Assembly: GCA_023300545.1 (NCBI GenBank)
Contig: JALZVT010000055.1
Location: 1 to 37,158, forward strand
DNA: 37,158 nucleotides
Source of the DNA: Pseudomonadales bacterium
GTDB taxonomy: Bacteria > Pseudomonadota > Gammaproteobacteria > Pseudomonadales > Azotimanducaceae
Reading direction: 5' to 3'
The notes beneath the pieces are model-generated. The model was not told the origin of the DNA and searched no databases. It was given only the letters and a program-made list of their open reading frames with translations. This document shows, piece after piece, positions 15,953 through 24,179 of this stretch; the first letter of the stretch is position 1, and each line of letters begins with the position of its first letter. The translations under genes and the position numbers were made by a program.

Positions 15953-17344
15953 TTAAGCGGGTTGTTTTCTCGTTTTCATAGTGGCACCGATTGCACTTCT
16001 CCGCACCTTTTTGGCGCAACCAACAGCAAGGGTTTCAACAACAAATCCGCTGACGAGTACCCAGGCGGCACTGAGATGGTCTAGGGCGCCGAGTAGTGCG
16101 AGTACTTGTGCACTGCCGGCAATGGCCACGACGCGCAGCGTGCTGCCAAATGCCATGGCGTTGGTTGCCCGATTTACCAGTAAATAACCGTGGTAATAGT
16201 TCCGCCAAACGAGCACGCCGGGTACCGCACACATCACCAATATCACTTCGGCCGCCAGAGTGTGGATCTGCTGGTTGATGCCAAGTAAATTCTTCAGAAT
16301 GAAGCCGTTGAGTGGGGTAAGAGCGACCAGCAACATCACGGCGGTGAGACCACCGCCCACCAGCCACATGAAGGTACGCTTGAGTGCCATGTCGGTCATG
16401 CCAAAGGTCACCCAGAAACTCCTAAACTGATTAGCGGCCTGCTGAAACAGCATGCTGAAATCGAACGCAATGCGCAGGGCTGCGATGCTGATCAGCGCAT
16501 CTGGTGTGCGGGCCAGAAACGCATAAAGCACCGGTCGACTAAGAGCAAACATGACGCCGGTAGTACCTACCGGCCAGAAAAACCGAAATAACTCGCAATA
16601 AGGGGTAGGTTTGCGCGGTGTTTGGTGTGCGACGTCTACAGTGGGTTCAGGCAGTTGGTAGAACCGGCGACGAATCCATGACCCCATGCAGAGATGAACC
16701 AGTGCGCCGCCGGCCTGGGCGCCACAGAGCGTGATAACTGGCGAGGCGCCAAGATAAAACCCGGCGCTCAGCATAATCAGTGTGCTTGCGAGAAACACGA
16801 TGTTGAGGTTGGTTACCCAGCCCGTTAATCGCGCCTGCTCCAGCTGCCCGTTGATGAAAAACCGTTGCCCGTTGAGAATCAGTACCGGGCTCAGATAAAC
16901 CAGATAGGTGCAGACGCGATCGAGTAACGGCTGGTCCAGTTCGTACACCGAGACAAGTAGCGACTGACCCGCGTTGGTGAGGGCGAGCAGTAATAGTAGT
17001 GCGGCGAGCGCTGTCGATACGGCGCCAACAAAGCGTTGGCTTTGGCGGGTGTCTTGCGGGTTGCGTGCAAACAGGTTCGCAAGCTGGGGAATGAAGTTGA
17101 GTGCGGCGCCAAACAGCATGAAGGTGGAATGGGCGATAGCAAACAAGGCCAGTTCGGTCACGGCATCGGGATAACGAGCGAGTGTGCCGTTCTGAAACTG
17201 AACGGCCAGCACCGTTGCGGCGCCAGTAAGCATTAAGGGCCAAAAGAACGACCAGTAGGTGGCGAGGGAATTTGGCGGTGCAGGCATGGGGATAATTGAG
17301 ATAGCGGAGCAGTAGCTTAACTGTTCCGTGGGTTGATGAGGCAT
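15953..17344 (-). CDS. Polytopic membrane protein, MATE/MOP flippase-like
   Basis: 463 residues from ATG 17344, with about 12 hydrophobic segments spread over two similar halves: LATYWSFFWPLMLTGAATVL opens the first and LFRFFWPVGTTGVMFALSRP opens the second. This internal FFWP-type repeat fits the MOP exporter superfamily (MATE, Wzx-like or ANKH-like proteins), which move drugs, lipid-linked sugars or small anions. The exact family is not clear to me. A loop of about 20 residues (PEPTVDVAHQTPRKPTPYC) separates the halves. The start is uncertain: ATG 17287 would drop 19 residues, and both lack a good ribosome site. It is followed by DUF3604 on the same strand and is divergent from the TctC gene, whose start lies only ten bases away. 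Confidence 0.7.
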   Translation of the reverse strand: MPHQPTEQLSYCSAISIIPMPAPPNSLATYWSFFWPLMLTGAATVLAVQFQNGTLARYPDAVTELALFAIAHSTFMLFGAALNFIPQLANLFARNPQDTRQSQRFVGAVSTALAALLLLLALTNAGQSLLVSVYELDQPLLDRVCTYLVYLSPVLILNGQRFFINGQLEQARLTGWVTNLNIVFLASTLIMLSAGFYLGASPVITLCGAQAGGALVHLCMGSWIRRRFYQLPEPTVDVAHQTPRKPTPYCELFRFFWPVGTTGVMFALSRPVLYAFLARTPDALISIAALRIAFDFSMLFQQAANQFRSFWVTFGMTDMALKRTFMWLVGGGLTAVMLLVALTPLNGFILKNLLGINQQIHTLAAEVILVMCAVPGVLVWRNYYHGYLLVNRATNAMAFGSTLRVVAIAGSAQVLALLGALDHLSAAWVLVSGFVVETLAVGCAKKVRRSAIGATMKTRKQPA

Positions 17345-17354
17345 ACTTTGTTCA

Positions 17355-18320
17355 ATGAACTTCCTCGTTAAAAACCTGTTTCTGTTTGGGCTAGTGCTGT
17401 TGTGTTGCGCACCCGTTGCGGCTGCTGTTGAGCGTCTGCACCTATTGATTCCCGGTGGTGCTGGCGGAGGTTGGGATTCAACCGCGCGTGGTGTGGGTCG
17501 AGCGCTTACTGACGCCAACCTAATCGAGGTGGTGTCCTTCCAAAACATGTCGGGTGCCGGTGGGGCAAAAGCGGTTTCGCACATGATCGAAACGGCAGAG
17601 CAGAATCAACATGTGCTGATGGTTAACTCCACGCCTATTGTGGCGCGATCGCTGATGCCCGTGTTTCAACAATCCTGGCGCGACCTGACGCCGGTGGCGG
17701 CGGTTATTGGCGACTACGGCATTGTTGCGGTGCGCAGCGATTCAAGCTTCACAACGCTTGAAGATCTGTTTGCCCAACTTAAAGTCGCACCCCGCGACGT
17801 AAAAATTGCTGGCGGTTCTAACCGGGGCGGGCTTGATCACCTTATTGCGGCGGCAATGTTTCGTGCTGCTGGCTTGCCGGCAGCTGACGCGCGCTATGTT
17901 GCCTACGACGCGGGGGGCAAGGCGTTGCTTGCGCTGTTATCAGGTGAAACCCCGGTAATGACTGCAACCGTTGGTGACGCTATGGCAATGGTACACGCCG
18001 GCAAAGTTCGGATATTGGCCATTGCGGCACCCAAACGGTTGCCAGAACTGCCGCAGGTCCCGACCTTTACCGAACTTGGCTATCCGTTGACGTTTATTAA
18101 CTGGCGGGGTTTCTTTGGTGTACCTGGGCTCGCCGACGAGGCGCAGAAAGAGCTTGCTGAATTGCTGTTGCGCATGAGCACTACCCCGGAATGGGAGGCC
18201 GTGCGAGCGCGACACGGTTGGGTGAACAACTTTGTGGTGGGCAGTGAGTTTACCAAGTATCTCGAAACCCAGGAACAGATCACCGGCGAACTCATGCGTG
18301 AGTTAGGTTTCATTCAGTGA
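17355..18320 (+). CDS. tctC: TctC-type periplasmic solute-binding protein
   Basis: The 321-residue protein has a signal peptide (MNFLVKNLFLFGLVLL to about residue 24). The mature part shows the tripartite tricarboxylate transporter receptor pattern: LLIPGGAGGGWDSTARGVGRAL, NMSGAGGAKAV, LTPVAAVIGDYGIVAVRSDS, RDVKIAGGSNRGGLDHLIA and the late FINWRGFFGVPGL. These proteins bind a carboxylate in the periplasm and deliver it to TctA/TctB; homologues bind citrate, aromatic acids or amino acids. The next gene, TctB, begins at 18317 and overlaps its stop by four bases. A promoter between it and the divergent membrane-protein gene would have to lie inside that gene unless the latter starts later. The ligand is unknown. 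Confidence 0.95.
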   Translation: MNFLVKNLFLFGLVLLCCAPVAAAVERLHLLIPGGAGGGWDSTARGVGRALTDANLIEVVSFQNMSGAGGAKAVSHMIETAEQNQHVLMVNSTPIVARSLMPVFQQSWRDLTPVAAVIGDYGIVAVRSDSSFTTLEDLFAQLKVAPRDVKIAGGSNRGGLDHLIAAAMFRAAGLPAADARYVAYDAGGKALLALLSGETPVMTATVGDAMAMVHAGKVRILAIAAPKRLPELPQVPTFTELGYPLTFINWRGFFGVPGLADEAQKELAELLLRMSTTPEWEAVRARHGWVNNFVVGSEFTKYLETQEQITGELMRELGFIQ

Positions 18321-18841
18321 GCACACAGGCCCAGTGGCTGACACGGCAGCGCGTCGGTGCACTGCTGTTTTTGGCTTTGAGCCTGTTCTATGGCTGGCAG
18401 ATTCAAGATATTCCGCAGTTGCCTGTTGATGCATTGGAAGCGATGAACGCCCGCTCAATGCCTTGGGCGCTGGCCGCGGTGGGCGTTATATTATCGCTTG
18501 CGCTGTTTGTTGCTGGGGGCGATACCCCGCCAGAGCAACATCAAGAGCAAGACATTCAGAGTGACGCAAAGCGGTATCAGTTCGCTAACATTCTAACGGC
18601 GATTGCCTTGCTGGTCTGGACGGCGCTGTATGCCACGCTGCTGGGTTGGCTGGGGTTCTTTGCGGCGACAGCTGCTTTTTTGTTAGGTGGTTTCTTCTTG
18701 CTTGGTGAGCGCCGGCCAACGATTCTAATCGGTGTTGCGTTCGCGGCGGCGCTGCTGCTCTACGGGCTGCTACGTTTTGGCTTTGGCCTCTATCTGCCTG
18801 CAGGGTCGCTCTGGGTGTTGTTTGGGCTCGCCCATGTTTGA
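18317..18841 (+). CDS. tctB: TctB-type small membrane subunit
   Basis: The 174-residue protein has four hydrophobic segments: residues about 14-30, 50-66, 92-120 and 130-170 as grouped by eye. A charged loop (EQHQEQDIQSDAKRYQFANI) separates the second and third. This is the expected shape and size of TctB, the small and poorly conserved membrane subunit of tripartite tricarboxylate transporters. The start is a GTG that overlaps the TctC stop (GTGA), and its end overlaps the TctA start by eight bases. The assignment rests mainly on position and topology because TctB sequences diverge widely. Confidence 0.9.
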   Translation: MSTQAQWLTRQRVGALLFLALSLFYGWQIQDIPQLPVDALEAMNARSMPWALAAVGVILSLALFVAGGDTPPEQHQEQDIQSDAKRYQFANILTAIALLVWTALYATLLGWLGFFAATAAFLLGGFFLLGERRPTILIGVAFAAALLLYGLLRFGFGLYLPAGSLWVLFGLAHV

Positions 18842-20366
18842 AGGTATTGCCAGCGGTCTGGGCACCGCACTTGCGCCGTTTAATCTGCTGATGGTGACGC
18901 TGGGTTGTTTTGCCGGCACCTTCATTGGCCTGCTACCTGGGTTAGGGCCAATCAGTGCGGTGGCCTTAATGATTCCGCTCACCTACGGTTTAGACCCAGC
19001 CTCGGGAATGATCTTGATGGCCGGGGTTTATTACGGTGCCGTGTTTGGTGGGTCGACGTCTTCTATTTTGATCAATGCCCCCGGCACTGCGAGCACGGTA
19101 GCGACAAGCTTTGACGGCTATCCACTGGCGCAGTCGGGACAGGCGGGGCGAGCGTTGGCGCTCGCGGCTTACGCCTCCTTCTGTGGGGGCACCATTGGTG
19201 CGATCGCGCTGTTGGTTGCGGCGCCATTGCTTGCGCAGGTTGCGCTCGGGTTTCAATCGCCAGATTACTTTGCACTGATGGTCTTGGGTTTAACCGCGAT
19301 TACTGCAATGGCCGGGCGAGGGCAAATGTTGCAGGCGGCGCTGATGGCTGTGTTGGGCTTGATGCTGGGGACGGTCGGCGCAGATGCAACGAGTGGACTG
19401 CCGCGGTTTACCTTTGGGCGCCTTGATCTCATCGATGGCTTTAGTTTTCTGCTCTTGGCAATGGCAACCTTTGCGCTTGCCGAGGTGGTGGGCAGCGTTC
19501 TAGCAGGCAAGCATCGCAACAACCCCCTGCTGCCCGGCGAACAGGGCTCGGGCTCGAGTGTTGCGCCGGTGAATGCAGCGCTTGGCAGTATGCGTTTGAC
19601 GGCTGCCGAAGTTCGCGAGGTGGCGCCGGTTATTGGTCGTTCGAGCGTGCTGGGGTTTCTGGTGGGGGTGTTGCCCGGTGTTGGAGCAACTCTTGCGTCG
19701 TTTATTGCCTATGGGGTTGAACGCAACCTCGCGCCGCAGGCGTTACGCGCTAGATTTGGTAAAGGCAGTCTACGCGGGTTAGCCGCGCCAGAAGCGGCCA
19801 ATAACGCCGCATCAACGGGGTCGTTTGTGCCGCTGCTAACGCTTGGCATTCCGGGCTCGGGGACCACGGCCATTATGTTAGGGGCGCTGGTTGCTTACGG
19901 CATTCAGCCCGGTCCACGTTTGTTTGTTGATCATCCCGAGGTGTTCTGGTCGGTGATAGTGTCGATGTACGTTGGCAACCTGGTGCTGTTGTTGTTGAAT
20001 CTGCCGCTCATTCCCTATTTGGCGCGGTTGCTGCGGGTGCCCACCCAGTTGTTGGTGCCAATGGTTATTCTGTTCTGTGTGGTGGGTGTTTATCTGGTGT
20101 CGTTCAATACCGTGGATATTCAGATCATGGTCGTGATTGCATTGGTTGCTTTGCTTCTTAAAGGACTTGGTTTTCCTATGGCCCCCGTACTGCTTGGGTT
20201 TATTTTGGGTGGCTATCTCGAAGACAACCTGCAGCGTGCGCTGATTCTGTACGACGGCAGCGTCCGCTTTTTGTGGGAGCGCCCAGCGTCACTTGGCATC
20301 ATGGGCGTGACCCTGTTGTTTTTGTTGTGGCCGATGCTTGAGCGTTGGCGCGGCATAAACCGCTAA
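18834..20366 (+). CDS. tctA: TctA-type large membrane permease
   Basis: The 510-residue permease opens FEGIASGLGTALAPFNLL and contains the family signatures FIGLLPGLGPISAVALMIPLT, MAGVYYGAVFGGSTSSILIN followed by PGTASTVATSFDGYPLA, and in the second half VLPGVGATLASFIAYGVE, GLAAPEAANNAASTGSFVPL and TLGIPGSGTTAIMLGALVAYG. The repeated glycine-rich PGxG motifs are typical of TctA, which forms the transport pathway driven by an ion gradient. The ATG at 18834 overlaps the end of TctB; a longer frame to 18732 is only an overlap. The gamma-glutamyltransferase gene follows after 28 bases on the same strand, completing a transporter-enzyme operon. Confidence 0.96.
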   Translation: MFEGIASGLGTALAPFNLLMVTLGCFAGTFIGLLPGLGPISAVALMIPLTYGLDPASGMILMAGVYYGAVFGGSTSSILINAPGTASTVATSFDGYPLAQSGQAGRALALAAYASFCGGTIGAIALLVAAPLLAQVALGFQSPDYFALMVLGLTAITAMAGRGQMLQAALMAVLGLMLGTVGADATSGLPRFTFGRLDLIDGFSFLLLAMATFALAEVVGSVLAGKHRNNPLLPGEQGSGSSVAPVNAALGSMRLTAAEVREVAPVIGRSSVLGFLVGVLPGVGATLASFIAYGVERNLAPQALRARFGKGSLRGLAAPEAANNAASTGSFVPLLTLGIPGSGTTAIMLGALVAYGIQPGPRLFVDHPEVFWSVIVSMYVGNLVLLLLNLPLIPYLARLLRVPTQLLVPMVILFCVVGVYLVSFNTVDIQIMVVIALVALLLKGLGFPMAPVLLGFILGGYLEDNLQRALILYDGSVRFLWERPASLGIMGVTLLFLLWPMLERWRGINR

Positions 20367-20394
20367 ACTACCTGTCTCAGAGAAAGGCCGTTCT

Positions 20395-21960
20395 ATGATC
20401 AATCCTGCCCAGCCCTATGCTTCAGCCCGTTCGCCGATCTGTGCTGACAATCTGGTTGCGACCTCACAGCCGCTTGCTACCCAGGCGGGTGTTGATGCGT
20501 TGCGGTCGGGGGGTAATGCCGTAGATGCAGCCCTTGCCGCCGCGATCACGCTCACTGTTGTCGAACCCAATAACAATGGCGTGGGCAGTGATGCCTTTGC
20601 GATTTTATGGGATGGCACAAAGCTCGAAGGACTTAATGCCTCAGGGCGGGCGCCAGCGGCTGCCGATCTCAAGACGTTTGCCGGAATGAACCAGATCCCG
20701 GCGCTCGGTTGGGACGCTGTCACCGTTCCCGGTGCGGTGAGTGCCTGGGTGGCGCTGTCAGAACGCTACGGCAAGCTGCCGTTTGCTGATCTGTTTAAGG
20801 CGGCGATTCATTACGCGGATGATGGGTTTCAAGTGGGGCCGAAGTCAGCGTTTTATTGGCAGTATGCGGCCAAGACCTACAAAGACTTTCCACACTTTAT
20901 TGAGCACTTTTTGCCGGCCCCCAAAGCAGGTGAACGATTTCGGCGACCCGACCTCGCTGAGACCTTGCGTAAGATTGCGGCTAGCCGCGGGGCGGCGTTC
21001 TACACGGGCGAGCTTGCTGATGCGATGGACGCGGCTGCTCGCGCTGCAGGCGCGGTGTTTCGCAAAGAAGACCTCGCTGCTCACCAAGCCGACTGGGTAA
21101 CGCCAGTGCAGCAAACCTACCGAGGTGTGGAGTTACATGAAATACCACCCAACGGCCAGGGGCTTGCCGCACTGATTGCGCTGGGTATTCTGCGCCACAG
21201 AGAGGCGCCAGATCCGGATACTGCTGAAGGTATGCATCTGCAGATTGAGGCGATGAAAATTGCGATTCGCGCCGCCTTTGATCATTTTGCAGATCCACGT
21301 GCTATGCGGTGTACGCCTGAAGAATTACTCGGTGAGTCGTCGTTACGAGCCGCCGCTGCTGGCATTACTGACGCCGCCTGTACATTGCCACCTCGGGTGC
21401 TGCCCGTTGGGCAAGACACGGTCTATCTCACGGCTGCTGACAAAAGCGGCATGATGATTTCGTTTATTCAGTCGAACTATCAGGGTTTTGGTTCCGGGGT
21501 TGTGATACCCAGTACCGGCATCTCGATGCAAAACCGTGGCTGTGGGTTTTCGCTGGACAGCGATCATCCGAATGTGTTCGCGCCGGGCAAGCGTCCGTTC
21601 CACACTATTATCCCCGGCTTTGTGACGGCGGGTGGCGCGCCCCTTTTAAGCTTTGGGGTTATGGGCGGCCATATGCAGCACCAAGGGCACGTGCAGATGG
21701 TGAATCGAATCTTTGACCACGGGCAGAATCCCCAAGCGGCTAGCGACGCACCACGCTGGCACGTCTATGAAGATTTTTCTGTAGGGCTGGAAGCGGGTAT
21801 GCCTGCGGGTATCCTGGAACAGCTGGTTGAACGCGGGCACAGCGTTCGGATGGAACCGCTGGAGCATGTCTTTGGTGGTGCCCAGCTCATTCTCAAAACC
21901 CCTCACGGCTATGTGGCGGGCTCAGACCATCGCAAAGAAGGGCAGGCCGCTGGGTTTTAA
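20395..21960 (+). CDS. Gamma-glutamyltransferase family protein (no signal peptide)
   Basis: The 521-residue protein is a gamma-glutamyltranspeptidase-type Ntn hydrolase. It has ATSQPLATQAGVDALRSGGNAVDAALAAA, and SGRAP with arginine 85 at the usual gamma-glutamyl-binding position. The autoprocessing site is seen at QDTVYLTAADKSG, where threonine 342 would become the N terminus of the small subunit. Later come SNYQGFGSGVVIPSTGISMQNRG and RPFHTIIPGF. Unlike the periplasmic E. coli enzyme it has no signal peptide, so it resembles cytoplasmic YwrD-type members. The family hydrolyses or transfers gamma-glutamyl groups, and some members act as acylases. AGAAAGG precedes the ATG. Its place behind TctABC suggests that it processes the imported compound (inference). 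Confidence 0.92.
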   Translation: MINPAQPYASARSPICADNLVATSQPLATQAGVDALRSGGNAVDAALAAAITLTVVEPNNNGVGSDAFAILWDGTKLEGLNASGRAPAAADLKTFAGMNQIPALGWDAVTVPGAVSAWVALSERYGKLPFADLFKAAIHYADDGFQVGPKSAFYWQYAAKTYKDFPHFIEHFLPAPKAGERFRRPDLAETLRKIAASRGAAFYTGELADAMDAAARAAGAVFRKEDLAAHQADWVTPVQQTYRGVELHEIPPNGQGLAALIALGILRHREAPDPDTAEGMHLQIEAMKIAIRAAFDHFADPRAMRCTPEELLGESSLRAAAAGITDAACTLPPRVLPVGQDTVYLTAADKSGMMISFIQSNYQGFGSGVVIPSTGISMQNRGCGFSLDSDHPNVFAPGKRPFHTIIPGFVTAGGAPLLSFGVMGGHMQHQGHVQMVNRIFDHGQNPQAASDAPRWHVYEDFSVGLEAGMPAGILEQLVERGHSVRMEPLEHVFGGAQLILKTPHGYVAGSDHRKEGQAAGF

Positions 21961-21990
21961 CCGCTGGCTGGTGGTCACTTACTAGCTCGT

Positions 21991-22791
21991 TTAAGTATTC
22001 GCTGTCTTCGCTTTTTGCAAACTCCGTCTGCGCATAAAGATCAGGAGCCCAAGACTCAAAGCGCCCATTAAAGGAGGCTCGGGAACATTCTGTACAGCGA
22101 TGCTAGTTGTTACTCGCAGATTTCCGAGGCCACCCAATAACTCAGTGCCAGACAGCCGATTGCTTAGGTCTAGTGTGGACACAATGCTGTAGGTCTGATT
22201 GGGTTCAATGAAAATGCTCTGCGTTCTGTCGCCAAATCCTAAACCCGCCAATGTGGGAGTACGAACTGTTCTACTGAACGGATCGTTCGGGTCTGGTCTC
22301 GTGCTTCCAGCGCCAAGTCTGGAAGATACGCCCGCTACACCAATGCTTTGCACTATATCCTCTAATCCGAGAAAAGAGCTGTCTGCTGTAAACAGCAGCT
22401 CCACCAGATCAGAACTATCAGACACAACAGTGAAGTCAATAAATAGCCTGACAGTGGCTTCTACGTTTGATCCAACGTTTTCCGCGAGGTTATTAATTGC
22501 AGCTACAGAGGCATCAACAGCAAATGTGTTGTTTGTCTCATCGAGATCAAATGTCAGGCCTACGTTTGCGCTACCACCGTTTAAGGCGGCGCTCGAGGTA
22601 ACATCTTGAGGATCGGTCTCTATCTGTGTAAACCCTGACTCACCGTCGATTCTGCCATCATCAAAATCTGTCACCGTGGTGCCAATTGTGTAGCGTAGCG
22701 CCACTTCCTGATACTGGATCACGCCAGCTTCTACACAAAAAGGAACGAATATTGATGCCGCTATAATTGCGACTAGTGTTTTACGAAACAT
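21991..22791 (-). CDS. PEP-CTERM sorting-signal protein
   Basis: The 266-residue protein has an N-terminal signal peptide (MFRKTLVAIIAASIFVPFCVEA). Its C terminus carries VPEP from residue 236, a hydrophobic segment (LMGALSLGLLIF), then an MRRR cluster. That three-part tail is the PEP-CTERM signal recognised by exosortase. The middle is rich in Asp, Ser and Thr and in beta-strands, without cysteine-rich or enzymatic motifs; it resembles 'choice-of-anchor' secreted proteins. The coding region looks less GC-rich than its neighbours, which may mark different evolutionary origin. No exosortase gene lies in the window. The function of the exported protein is unknown; cell-surface or extracellular-matrix roles are typical of the class. 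Confidence 0.85.
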   Translation of the reverse strand: MFRKTLVAIIAASIFVPFCVEAGVIQYQEVALRYTIGTTVTDFDDGRIDGESGFTQIETDPQDVTSSAALNGGSANVGLTFDLDETNNTFAVDASVAAINNLAENVGSNVEATVRLFIDFTVVSDSSDLVELLFTADSSFLGLEDIVQSIGVAGVSSRLGAGSTRPDPNDPFSRTVRTPTLAGLGFGDRTQSIFIEPNQTYSIVSTLDLSNRLSGTELLGGLGNLRVTTSIAVQNVPEPPLMGALSLGLLIFMRRRSLQKAKTANT

Positions 22792-22830
22792 TTCCCTGTC
22801 CAGTTTTTCCGATTAAAAATAACTATGGCA

Positions 22831-22839
22831 TGTCGGACA
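22831..22839. promoter_or_regulatory. TGTC-S-GACA palindrome upstream of the PEP-CTERM gene
   Basis: A nine-base near-perfect palindrome, TGTCGGACA, lies about 40 bases upstream of the PEP-CTERM start at 22791. The same nine-mer in the other orientation (TGTCCGACA) occurs at 32166-32174 in the other large gap of the window. This is suggestive of a regulator site but rests on two occurrences only. Confidence 0.25.
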
Positions 22840-22933
22840 GTATTCCTTAAACGGTAATTGCGACCATTTTGTAAAAAATCGGCTGAACTGATGTTAAGCA
22901 TTGTTCTGCTAGAGCGCGTCGGGAGGGTCTGTT

Positions 22934-24007
22934 TCACACTTTAGGTGGCACCACATCTGCGTAGTGTCTCGCGGCAACGTCGGGGTGTGCTCGCAACCGA
23001 ATCTTCAGGGTATTGTCGCCAAAGGTGGCGTGCACCGGATCATCCGCTAACGGCACTTCCACTTTATCCATCTCGGCGATCAGGTGCTCTGGCAGCTCGA
23101 CAGGCGCAAACACAGACTCAAGCATCGGGTTGAAGAAGTAAGCCAGCGACAATCGCTCCTTACCTGATGGCGGACTCTCAACTCGGTGTGGTGTGGCTCG
23201 AAGATAGCCGTTAGAGGCTGCCTGCATCATCTGTCCCAGATTCATGACGTAGGTGCCGGGTATGGGGGTTGCGGGCAGCAGGCCGTCTTTGGTGTGCACC
23301 TCAAGCCCTGGCTGGTCGTCCTGCAGGATAAAACTGAGCAGACCTGAATCATGGTGCAGGCCAACACCCTGACCGGTATCTTTGCTGCCCGTCTGGGCCG
23401 GGTACCGAATAATTTTCACGTGCACATCGGGGCGGGGCAGAATGTGATCATCAAAGGCGTTGAGGGTTTGACCCAGTCCGAGTGCGAGCGCACGGACAAT
23501 AGCGATGCCAACGGGCTCCAGCGCTGCCATCCAGTTAAGCGTAGCCGGGGCCATTTCGGGTACGCTGGCGGGCCACTGGTTTGGTCCACGTAGGCGTAAC
23601 CAGGGTGGGTCGTCACTGCCGCATTCGGTTGCGGGTTCTTCCGGGCCTACATCCAGTTGGTCGCGCCAGTCGCTGATGCCCTGGGTGCGCTCATCACCGA
23701 GAATGGTGTAGCCGCGAAAGTGCGGTGAGTTGGCAATCTCTAATTGGTGACGTTCGCTTTTCGGGCGCGCAAAAAACGTTCGGGCGGCAGCGGCGGCGGC
23801 TTTCTCCAAACCGGGATCGATGCCGTGTCCGCTCAGATAACAAAAGCCGGGCTCGCGACAGGCGGCGGTTAACTGCGTGACAAACCCTCGTCCGGCTGGA
23901 CTATCGGGGTCAGCGAGGAACGGTGCGATATCAAGCAACGGCAAGCTCGGGCTTGGTGGTGCCAAGGTGACGGTTGAGTCGGAGCTGTTGGTATTAGTGT
24001 CGACCAC
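22934..24007 (-). CDS. 2-oxoglutarate/Fe(II)-dependent dioxygenase (isopenicillin N synthase-like)
   Basis: The 357-residue protein has the standard two-domain layout. The N-terminal domain contains LPLLDIAPFL, AACREPGFCYLSGHGI and ARTFFARPKSER. The catalytic DSBH domain holds the iron ligands H218 and D220 (in GLHHDSG) and H274 (in ATPHRV), plus the 2-oxoglutarate-binding R285-x-S287 in ERLSLAYFFNP. Such enzymes couple 2-oxoglutarate decarboxylation to hydroxylation or related oxidation of a small molecule. The substrate is not predictable. The GGDHT-style metal chemistry of the ureohydrolases is not involved. It is divergent from the response-regulator gene with 172 bases between starts, and the PEP-CTERM gene lies 142 bases downstream, so it is probably monocistronic. 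Confidence 0.92.
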   Translation of the reverse strand: MVDTNTNSSDSTVTLAPPSPSLPLLDIAPFLADPDSPAGRGFVTQLTAACREPGFCYLSGHGIDPGLEKAAAAAARTFFARPKSERHQLEIANSPHFRGYTILGDERTQGISDWRDQLDVGPEEPATECGSDDPPWLRLRGPNQWPASVPEMAPATLNWMAALEPVGIAIVRALALGLGQTLNAFDDHILPRPDVHVKIIRYPAQTGSKDTGQGVGLHHDSGLLSFILQDDQPGLEVHTKDGLLPATPIPGTYVMNLGQMMQAASNGYLRATPHRVESPPSGKERLSLAYFFNPMLESVFAPVELPEHLIAEMDKVEVPLADDPVHATFGDNTLKIRLRAHPDVAARHYADVVPPKV

Positions 24008-24142
24008 AGAATGCCTTTTTGACTGGGGTTGAATCGAGGCTGCTTACTCTAGTGAAAATGGCGCACGCTGAACAGAAGACTCTTAAATACCCGAAAATAG
24101 CTTAGCTGATTGGTTGCTATGCGCTTGCCACCTGCTGCTGTC

Positions 24143-24171
24143 TTGCGGCCCATCAGGGGCTGTGTTAATTC
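24143..24171 (+). promoter_or_regulatory. Possible promoter abutting the response-regulator start
   Basis: A candidate -35 box TTGCGG (24143-24148) is followed by a 17-base spacer and TAATTC (24166-24171) as a -10 box. Transcription would then begin about where the ATG at 24180 lies, which would make a leaderless or nearly leaderless mRNA. No Shine-Dalgarno sequence is visible in front of the ATG, which agrees with this. The match is by eye only. Confidence 0.35.
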
Positions 24172-24179
24172 TCTAACGC

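Noticed and set aside
22792-22933. Sigma-54 (-24/-12) promoter for the PEP-CTERM gene
   Set aside because: I looked for GG-N10-GC spacing on the minus strand and found no convincing match.
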